A stretch of 64,000 bases of DNA from Aurantibacter_A sp039941195 (GTDB taxonomy: Bacteria; Bacteroidota; Bacteroidia; Flavobacteriales; Flavobacteriaceae), in NCBI RefSeq assembly GCF_039941195.1, contig NZ_JBDVFA010000035.1, positions 76,237 through 140,236 on the forward strand, read 5' to 3'. A model generated the notes under the pieces. That model made no database searches. It saw nothing but the letters and a program-made list of their open reading frames with translations, and was not told the DNA's origin. The stretch's first letter is position 1. Every line of letters begins with the position of its first letter. A program made the position numbers and the translations under genes. This document shows positions 57,946 to 64,000 of this stretch, piece by piece.

Positions 57946-60768
57946 TTAACCAACAATATTTACAATTTTACCTGGAACTACAATTACTTTTTTAGGCTCA
58001 CGACCCTGTAATTGTTGTTTTGTTTTTTCATGCGCCATTACCGCTGCTTCAATTTCGTCTTTGGATAAATCTAATGAAAGTTCCATGGTAAATTTCATTT
58101 TTCCATTAAATGAAATTGGATATTTCTTACTGCTTTCCACTAAATAAGACGGTTCAAATTTTGGAAATACTGCAGTTGAAATAGACTCGTTATGTCCTAA
58201 TTTTGACCATAGTTCTTCAGCAATATGCGGAGCATATGGCGAAACCAAAATAACTAAAGGTTCTAATATTTCGCGACTCGTACATTTCTGAGCAGTTAAC
58301 TCATTTACACAAATCATAAAAGTAGATACTGAAGTGTTGAACGAAAAGTTCTCAATATCTTCTTCTACTTTTTTAATCGTTTTATGCAATGTCTTTAAGT
58401 TTTCAGGTGTTGGTTTTGCATCAACAGCATCCTTCAACCCTTCTAACACTGGCGAATATAATTTCCAAAGTTTCTTTAAAAAGGAATGTACACCGGTAAT
58501 ACCAGCAGTATTCCACGGTTTCGATTGCTCTAATGGGCCTAAAAACATTTCATACAAGCGTAAACTATCAGCACCATATTCTTCACAAATAGCATCTGGG
58601 TTTACCACATTGTATTTGGACTTCGACATTTTTTCAACTTCGCGACCCACAATGTATTTACCATCTTCAAGGATAAATTCAGCATTCTTATAATCTTTTT
58701 GCCAATTTTTAAATCCTTCAATATCTAATTCATCGGAAGCATTTACTAAAGAAACATCTGCATGAATAGGAACTACAGATTTTCCTCCAATTAAATTTTT
58801 AGAGATAACATTACCTGTACCTTCCTCTCTATAAACAAAAGCACTCGTCCCCGTAATCATTCCTTGGTTGATCAACTTTTTTGCAAACTCATCTTTAGGC
58901 ACCAAATCTCTATCGAACATGAATTTTTGCCAAAAACGGCTATACAATAAGTGCCCTGTAGCATGCTCACTACCACCAATATATAAATCAACATCTTGCC
59001 AATAATTAATAGCTTCTTCCGAGAAAATAGCATTATCATTTTCAGGGTCCATATACCTATTAAAGTATTGAGAACTACCTGCCCAACCCGGCATGGTGTT
59101 TAGTTCTAAAGGAAAAACCGTAGTATTATTTATCTCACTATTCGCTACAACTTTATTCGCAACTTTATCCCATGCCCATTCTGTGGCATTCCCTAATGGC
59201 GGTTCACCAGTTTCAGTCGGCAAATACTTTTCAACTTCCGGTAAAGTAATTGGTAAATTTTCAGCAGCAATCATTTGTGGCATTCCATCCACATAATACA
59301 CAGGGAAAGGTTCGCCCCAATACCGCTGTCTACTAAAAACAGCATCACGCAAACGATAATTAATTTTTCCTTTACCTTGTCCTAATTTCTCCAGCTCGTA
59401 GATAGCAGTTTTTACTGCTTTTTTATACGGAAGTCTATTTAGAAAATCGGAATTGGCGATTATGGTTTTCTCTTTATCCGCAAAAGCTTCTTCAGAAATA
59501 TCAATACCCTCAAAAATATTAGGAATAGGAATATTAAAATGCTTTGCAAAATCATAATCACGCTGATCACCACATGGCACTGACATTACTGCACCAGTTC
59601 CATAGCCAGCTAAAACATAATCACCAATCCAAATAGGAATTGGTTCTTTGGTAAAAGGGTGTTCCGCATAACCACCAGTAAAAGCACCTGAAATTGTTTT
59701 TACATCAGCCATACGATCTCTTTCAGATCGTTTCGCTGTGGCTTCGATATAAGCATCAACTGCCTCTTTTTGTTCAGCCGTTGTAATTTTTGAAACTAAA
59801 TCGTGTTCTGGTGCCAAAGTCATAAAGGAAACTCCGAAAATAGTATCAGGACGCGTTGTAAAAACCTCTATCCCATGTTTATTTTCGTCAGCGGTATAGA
59901 ATGTAACAGCAGCACCTTGCGATCTTCCAATCCAATTGGTTTGTGAATCTTTTAGTGGTTGAGGCCAATCTATAGTATTTAATCCATCGAGTAAGCGTTG
60001 TGCATATGCACTAATTCGCATACTCCATTGCGTCATCTTTTTTCGAATAACAGGATGACCACCACGCTCAGAAACACCGTTAACTATTTCATCATTAGCA
60101 AGCACCGTTCCCAATTCTGGACACCAATTTACTTCGGTTTCCGCCAAATAAGTTAATCGATATTGTAAAAGTATTTCTTGTTGTTTTTTAGTTGAAAATC
60201 CTTTCCATTCAGCTGCGGAAAATTCTATAATATCCTCATCGCAAACAGCATTTACATTTTCATTTCCATCCGATGAAAAAGTGGATATCAAAGTAGCAAT
60301 ATCTTCTGCTTTATCAGTATCAATATTATACCACGAATTAAAAAGCTGAATAAAAATCCACTGTGTCCATTTGTAATATTTTGGATCCGAGGTACGCACC
60401 TCGCGACTCCAATCAAACGAAAAACCTAATTGATCTAATTGTCTTCTGTATGTTTTAATATTAGCTTCCGTAGTAATAGCAGGGTGCTGTCCTGTTTGTA
60501 TTGCATACTGCTCTGCTGGAAGTCCAAAAGAATCGTATCCCTGAGGGTGTAACACATTAAAACCTTTGTGCCTTTTATAGCGCGCATAGATATCACTAGC
60601 AATGTAACCCAAAGGGTGTCCTACATGCAAACCTGCACCCGAAGGATAAGGAAACATGTCTAAGACATAAAATTTAGGCTTTTCGGCATTATTTTCAGCT
60701 TTAAAAGTTTCGTTGTCTGCCCAAAACTTTTGCCATTTTTTTTCTATACTATTAAAATCGTAATTCAT
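57946..60768 (-). CDS. leuS: leucyl-tRNA synthetase
   Basis: 940 residues, class Ia. The HIGH motif is GAGLHVGHPLGY near residue 46 and KMSKS is in VEKMSKSKYNVV near 713. The editing (CP1) domain has the TRPDTIFG motif near 318. An extra segment near 150-190 (rich in Asp/Asn) is typical of Bacteroidota LeuS. Ends VIVVPGKIVNIVG. -7 element 20 bases upstream. Confidence 0.97.
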   Translation of the reverse strand: MNYDFNSIEKKWQKFWADNETFKAENNAEKPKFYVLDMFPYPSGAGLHVGHPLGYIASDIYARYKRHKGFNVLHPQGYDSFGLPAEQYAIQTGQHPAITTEANIKTYRRQLDQLGFSFDWSREVRTSDPKYYKWTQWIFIQLFNSWYNIDTDKAEDIATLISTFSSDGNENVNAVCDEDIIEFSAAEWKGFSTKKQQEILLQYRLTYLAETEVNWCPELGTVLANDEIVNGVSERGGHPVIRKKMTQWSMRISAYAQRLLDGLNTIDWPQPLKDSQTNWIGRSQGAAVTFYTADENKHGIEVFTTRPDTIFGVSFMTLAPEHDLVSKITTAEQKEAVDAYIEATAKRSERDRMADVKTISGAFTGGYAEHPFTKEPIPIWIGDYVLAGYGTGAVMSVPCGDQRDYDFAKHFNIPIPNIFEGIDISEEAFADKEKTIIANSDFLNRLPYKKAVKTAIYELEKLGQGKGKINYRLRDAVFSRQRYWGEPFPVYYVDGMPQMIAAENLPITLPEVEKYLPTETGEPPLGNATEWAWDKVANKVVANSEINNTTVFPLELNTMPGWAGSSQYFNRYMDPENDNAIFSEEAINYWQDVDLYIGGSEHATGHLLYSRFWQKFMFDRDLVPKDEFAKKLINQGMITGTSAFVYREEGTGNVISKNLIGGKSVVPIHADVSLVNASDELDIEGFKNWQKDYKNAEFILEDGKYIVGREVEKMSKSKYNVVNPDAICEEYGADSLRLYEMFLGPLEQSKPWNTAGITGVHSFLKKLWKLYSPVLEGLKDAVDAKPTPENLKTLHKTIKKVEEDIENFSFNTSVSTFMICVNELTAQKCTSREILEPLVILVSPYAPHIAEELWSKLGHNESISTAVFPKFEPSYLVESSKKYPISFNGKMKFTMELSLDLSKDEIEAAVMAHEKTKQQLQGREPKKVIVVPGKIVNIVG

Positions 60769-60787
60769 GGTCTATTTTCTTCCTCGG

Positions 60788-60795
60788 CAAAAATA
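60788..60795 (-). promoter_or_regulatory. -7 element TATTTTTG for leuS
   Basis: Exact TAnnTTTG on the minus strand, 19 bases before the leuS ATG and inside the gap after the UbiA gene. Confidence 0.45.
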
Positions 60796-60842
60796 AGTTT
60801 AATAAGGGAAAGGCGAAAGGAAAGCACTGTACTATAGCCGTT

Positions 60843-61634
60843 TTAAACTGCTAATAATTTACCGCTATAAAGTACCCATAACATGGACAGTACTGCTGAT
60901 ATATTAATAGCGTAACCGAACAACTTCATTTGTGAAAGCGAATATGGTCTGTCTTTAAACAAAAAGAAAACATCTAAAACTAACCATACAGAAAATGTTA
61001 ATAAAAAGAGACTCAAAACAAAATCTTTAAACCAATACCAGACTAGAAGTGATTCTAGCACCAAAATAAATAGCATTAAAATCTTAGTGATTTTACGGCC
61101 CAAAACTGTGGCTGTTGTACGCTTATGAGATACTAAATCTGGCTCAATATCCATAATCTCTCCTGCAATATGCGCTTGAAAAGCAAAAAGAGAAAGGTAT
61201 ACTAAGGTTTGCCAGGGCAACATTTCTAGGTTGTTAAGTTCTGTAGCAAAGAAAGCGGTAGTAACATATCCAATTTGAATAAAAATTTCAAATGGCGGGC
61301 GTTCTTTTATACGGAATGGCTTAAAATTATAGGCAATATTTACAATCACCATAAACGCCAAAAGTAAAAACATCTTAAACCCTGATAGGTATGTGAAAAT
61401 TGCGACAAATGGCAAAATTACAATAGTAATTTTCTTCAATAAGCCATCTAAATGGGCTCTTGACGCCTGTGCACCAAATAAAAAATTACCTTTTCTTTGA
61501 TTAACAGCATCAGCTTTTTCATCATTATAATCATTTAAGCCATAGACCAAATAATTTAAGGGGAAGGTGACGAAAATAAATCCCAACCAAAACAGCCAGG
61601 AGTTCCAAAAACCATCTTGATTACTAAAAGGCAC
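60843..61634 (-). CDS. UbiA-family prenyltransferase, 5' end broken or non-canonical
   Basis: 263 residues from the only standard start (GTG), seven or eight membrane helices. The Mg-binding motifs are NDYNDEKAD near residue 34 and DIEPDLVSHKR near 160. The family prenylates aromatic or lipid acceptors. Family homology clearly continues upstream of the GTG: in the same frame the DNA encodes KISRPGLWFPTIWIYLVP with no standard start before a stop at 61715-61713. An ATG at 61723 is one base out of frame across an A6 run, so the real start is uncertain. The product is probably about 293 residues. Confidence 0.8.
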   Translation of the reverse strand: MPFSNQDGFWNSWLFWLGFIFVTFPLNYLVYGLNDYNDEKADAVNQRKGNFLFGAQASRAHLDGLLKKITIVILPFVAIFTYLSGFKMFLLLAFMVIVNIAYNFKPFRIKERPPFEIFIQIGYVTTAFFATELNNLEMLPWQTLVYLSLFAFQAHIAGEIMDIEPDLVSHKRTTATVLGRKITKILMLFILVLESLLVWYWFKDFVLSLFLLTFSVWLVLDVFFLFKDRPYSLSQMKLFGYAINISAVLSMLWVLYSGKLLAV

Positions 61635-61723
61635 GAGGTAAATCCAAATTGTTGGAAACCAAAGTCCAGGTCTTGATATTTTTAAATCTAATAGAATAAC
61701 TATTTTTTAATGTTTTGGAGCAT
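61635..61723 (-). other. out-of-frame N-terminal segment of the UbiA gene
   Basis: Reading from the ATG at 61721-61723 with one extra A in the A6 run (61703-61708) gives MLQNIKKIVILLDLKISR followed by PGLWFPTIWIYL, joining the downstream frame. As written, the ATG frame stops at TAG right after the A-run. The coding-like character and the -7 element upstream point to this as the true 5' end. Confidence 0.65.
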
Positions 61724-61781
61724 TTAACACCTATGCACTCCTTCATCTAATGAACGTAATGTTAGATGTTTTAATATATTT

Positions 61782-61789
61782 CAAATTTA
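61782..61789 (-). promoter_or_regulatory. -7 element TAAATTTG upstream of the UbiA gene
   Basis: Exact TAnnTTTG on the minus strand, 58 bases before the ATG at 61723, in the region shared with the divergent ftsX gene. Confidence 0.35.
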
Positions 61790-61823
61790 CTTTGTTAACT
61801 TTACTCTTTCAACATTTTCATAA

Positions 61824-62702
61824 ATGGCACAATCTTTTGAAAGCTATCAAAAACGCAAATTAATATCCTCTTATTTTTCAGTGGTATTAAGCATTGCTTT
61901 AGTCCTATTCTTATTGGGAGTGTTGGGGTTAATGGTGTTAAATGCCAAAAAAATGGCCGATCACTTTAAAGAGCAGATTTCAGTTTCTATTTTTTTTAAA
62001 GATACAGCCAAGGAAGTAGAAATTAACCAATTAGAAAAGAGTTTAACTGCTGCAGATTATACGAATTCAGCCACTTATGTTTCAAAAGAAGAAGCTGCAA
62101 AGAAACATGCAGAAGAAATAGGTGAAGATTTTGAAGAGTTTTTAGGATACAATCCGCTTAAAAATTCCATTGACATAACTTTAAAATCCGAATTTGTAAC
62201 TCCTGAACAAATGGAGGAGATTGTAGAAGAACTATCCGCTAAAAAATATATCGATAGTATAACTTACGACAAACCGTTAGTAGGCTTACTAAGCGATAAT
62301 ATTAAAAAAATAAGCATTTGGGTATTGGTAGCCAGTGCAATATTCACTTTCATAGCTGTATTATTAATAAACAGCTCTATTCGACTTTCTATCTACTCGA
62401 AACGATTTATAATAAAAACCATGCAAATGGTTGGTGCTACTAAAACATTTATTCGCAGGCCATTTATTTGGACCAACGTAAAATTAGGAATGATTGGCGC
62501 TTTAGTCGCTAGTATTGCATTAATTGGCACCTTATTTTATGCCGAAAAATCTTTTCCCGAATTAACTGTTTTGGGCGATTACACGTTGTTAGGCATTCTA
62601 TTTATTGGCGTTTTTGCTCTTGGCATTTTAATTGCATTTCTAAGCACATATTTTGCAGCACAACGTTTCTTAAACCTTAGAACAGACGATTTGTATTATT
62701 AA
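61824..62702 (+). CDS. ftsX: cell-division protein FtsX
   Basis: 292 residues. One membrane helix near 18-40, a periplasmic loop to about 165, and three helices at the end, as in FtsX permeases. With the ATPase FtsE (not in the window) it regulates peptidoglycan hydrolases at the septum. The C-terminal pattern includes QMVGATKTFIRRPF near 200. It starts a run with DUF3098, uppP and truB. Confidence 0.93.
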   Translation: MAQSFESYQKRKLISSYFSVVLSIALVLFLLGVLGLMVLNAKKMADHFKEQISVSIFFKDTAKEVEINQLEKSLTAADYTNSATYVSKEEAAKKHAEEIGEDFEEFLGYNPLKNSIDITLKSEFVTPEQMEEIVEELSAKKYIDSITYDKPLVGLLSDNIKKISIWVLVASAIFTFIAVLLINSSIRLSIYSKRFIIKTMQMVGATKTFIRRPFIWTNVKLGMIGALVASIALIGTLFYAEKSFPELTVLGDYTLLGILFIGVFALGILIAFLSTYFAAQRFLNLRTDDLYY

Positions 62703-62798
62703 TCTTCGTTTATGGATTTGTCTTTATTGAACAAAACCGAACTGTGTTAAGGAGTTTGCAAACAAGAAAAATCATTTTTAACCGTTGAAGGAAAAGAC

Positions 62799-62806
62799 TA
62801 AATTTG
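62799..62806 (+). promoter_or_regulatory. -7 element TAAATTTG directly before the DUF3098 gene
   Basis: Exact TAnnTTTG ending four bases before the ATG. A transcript starting at the usual distance would be leaderless or nearly so. Confidence 0.45.
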
Positions 62807-62810
62807 CAGC

Positions 62811-63077
62811 ATGGGCAAAAAAGAAAATAACAGCGCAGATCAACAAGTAAAAAAAGAATTCATCTTTCAAAAGAAGAATTACTTATTTATGTTTATAGGC
62901 CTAGCTTGCATTACATTAGGCTTTATATTAATGAGTGGCGGGGGCAGTGATGACCCAAATGTTTTCAATCCTGAAATTTATAATTTTCGAAGAATACGTC
63001 TTGCACCTACCTTAGTGTTAATTGGATTAGGAATTGAAATTTATGCCATATTGTTGAATCCACATAAGACCAAATAA
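62811..63077 (+). CDS. DUF3098 membrane protein
   Basis: 88 residues: a charged start, then two membrane helices (NYLFMFIGLACITLGFILMS and PTLVLIGLGIEIYAILL). Conserved in Bacteroidota between ftsX and uppP, as here. Function unknown. uppP starts two bases after its stop. Confidence 0.9.
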   Translation: MGKKENNSADQQVKKEFIFQKKNYLFMFIGLACITLGFILMSGGGSDDPNVFNPEIYNFRRIRLAPTLVLIGLGIEIYAILLNPHKTK

Positions 63078-63079
63078 TT

Positions 63080-63874
63080 TTGGATATAATTGACGCGATT
63101 ATTTTAGGCATAATTCAAGGCTTAACAGAATTTTTACCCGTATCATCCAGTGGACATTTAGAATTAGGAAAAGCCATTTTAGGAGACAATTCTGTACCGG
63201 AAGAAAGCCTTTTATTTACTGTTATACTTCATTTTGCAACTGCATTAAGTACCATTGTTATTTTCAGAAAAGATGTTTGGGAGATTCTTCGAGGTCTTTT
63301 AAGCTTTAAATGGAACGAGGAAACCCAGTTCTCTATTAAAATTATAATTTCAATGATACCTGCTGTACTGGTAGGCCTATTTTTTGAAGAAGAATTAGAA
63401 GCTTTTTTTGGCGGTAATATTCGTTTTGTAGGATTCATGCTTTTGATTACTGCAGTTTTATTGTACTTCGCTGATAAAGCCAAGGATACAGATAAAAAAG
63501 TGAGTTATAAAAACGCTTTTATAGTTGGCGTTTCACAAGCAATAGCAATGCTACCTGGTATTTCACGAAGTGGTGCTACCATTTCAACATCCGTATTGCT
63601 AGGTGTAGATAAAACTAAGGCAGCGCGTTTTTCTTTCTTAATGGTTGTTCCCTTAATTTTCGGTAAGATTGCCAAAGACTTAATGAGTGGTGAACTTACT
63701 TTTGAAGGTGATAATAATGTAGCTATGGGTGCTGGTTTTATTGCTGCTTTTGTTGCTGGTCTTGCCGCCTGTACTTGGATGATACAATTGGTAAAAAAGA
63801 GTAAACTCTCTTATTTTGCAATCTATTGTCTTGTTGTTGGTGCTATCGCAATTGTATATAGTTTCATGGGATAA
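63080..63874 (+). CDS. uppP: undecaprenyl-diphosphatase (BacA/UppP)
   Basis: 264 residues, about eight membrane helices. Active-site motifs are GLTEFLPVSSSGHLEL near residue 14 and MLPGISRSGATIS near 157. It recycles undecaprenyl diphosphate for cell-wall synthesis and can confer bacitracin tolerance. The start is TTG: it gives the family's exact N-terminus (MDIIDAIILGIIQG) and no ATG is available. Confidence 0.95.
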   Translation: MDIIDAIILGIIQGLTEFLPVSSSGHLELGKAILGDNSVPEESLLFTVILHFATALSTIVIFRKDVWEILRGLLSFKWNEETQFSIKIIISMIPAVLVGLFFEEELEAFFGGNIRFVGFMLLITAVLLYFADKAKDTDKKVSYKNAFIVGVSQAIAMLPGISRSGATISTSVLLGVDKTKAARFSFLMVVPLIFGKIAKDLMSGELTFEGDNNVAMGAGFIAAFVAGLAACTWMIQLVKKSKLSYFAIYCLVVGAIAIVYSFMG

Positions 63875-63964
63875 TTTCAAATCATTTAAAAAGTCCGTAA
63901 TTTCCTTTTTTACACAAAGACCAAATAAGTGTACTTCTGATATACATAAATCGAAAATTCAGTT

Positions 63965-64000
63965 TTGAAAACTAAAGAAGAATTTTTAGCGGGCCAATTG
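63965..64000 (+). CDS. truB: tRNA pseudouridine55 synthase, 5' fragment
   Basis: The last 12 codons of the window read MKTKEEFLAGQL from a TTG start, matching the N-terminus of flavobacterial TruB, which usually follows uppP. An in-frame TAA at 63947-63949 leaves TTG as the only standard start. Most of the gene lies beyond the window. Confidence 0.7.
   Translation, partial: MKTKEEFLAGQL

Noticed and set aside
1..64000. CRISPR array, integron, prophage, insertion sequence or tRNA gene
   Set aside because: No regularly spaced repeats, transposase, integrase or phage genes, or cloverleaf sequences were found on reading both strands.

Overview
The window is AT-rich (about one third GC by eye) and reads as chromosome of a marine member of the Flavobacteriaceae (Bacteroidota). 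The pointers are tandem VCBS/ASPIC-UnbV proteins, type IX secretion (T9SS) sorting domains, DUF4271 next to hemD, DUF4296 and DUF3098 proteins, a formylglycine-type sulfatase, a class II xylose isomerase, and many -7 promoter elements of the form TAnnTTTG. I saw no rRNA, tRNA, CRISPR array, insertion sequence or prophage. The genus cannot be fixed from the sequence alone.

Layout. 1-12 kb is a carbohydrate-linked block: two tandem VCBS-repeat proteins (the first cut by the window edge), xylulokinase and xylose isomerase, a convergent sodium/sugar symporter, and a vanadium-haloperoxidase-like lipoprotein. 12-22 kb carries signalling and envelope genes: a giant phosphoesterase/beta-barrel lipoprotein, an HD domain fused to a Pycsar-effector-like membrane domain, a large GAF protein, a second phosphoesterase, a TonB and a coiled-coil lipoprotein. 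22-30 kb has a Tat-exported Gfo/Idh/MocA oxidoreductase, a decayed aquaporin gene, a RidA protein, an SGNH lipoprotein, a Pif1-like helicase and a sulfatase. 30-38 kb has an MsbA-like exporter, a four-module cNMP-fold/acyltransferase/SGNH protein and an Fe-S operon (mrp, nfu, ferredoxin reductase, ferredoxin). 38-64 kb is mostly housekeeping: trmB-lysE-atl, a PhoB/PhoR-like pair, two mini T9SS proteins with a LuxE-like acyl-protein synthetase, tyrS, pyrC, dolichol-phosphate-mannose-like glycosyltransferases, hemD, pckA, saccharopine dehydrogenase with an Lrp regulator, leuS, a UbiA prenyltransferase, ftsX, uppP and the first codons of truB.

How the parts fit. xylB/xylA convert xylose to xylulose 5-phosphate and the nearby symporter is a plausible uptake route. 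The Fe-S operon combines a scaffold/carrier ATPase, a Nfu carrier and an electron supply. The GT2/GT39 pair, the MsbA-like exporter, UppP and FtsX all serve the envelope. No complete new defence or biosynthetic system is evident. The best leads are the HD-PycTM protein without a visible cyclase, the cNMP-fold/PlsC/SGNH fusion, the phosphoesterase/kinase-like/barrel fusion, the two sorting-domain-only T9SS proteins, an aqpZ pseudogene, and a one-base frame break at the start of the UbiA gene.
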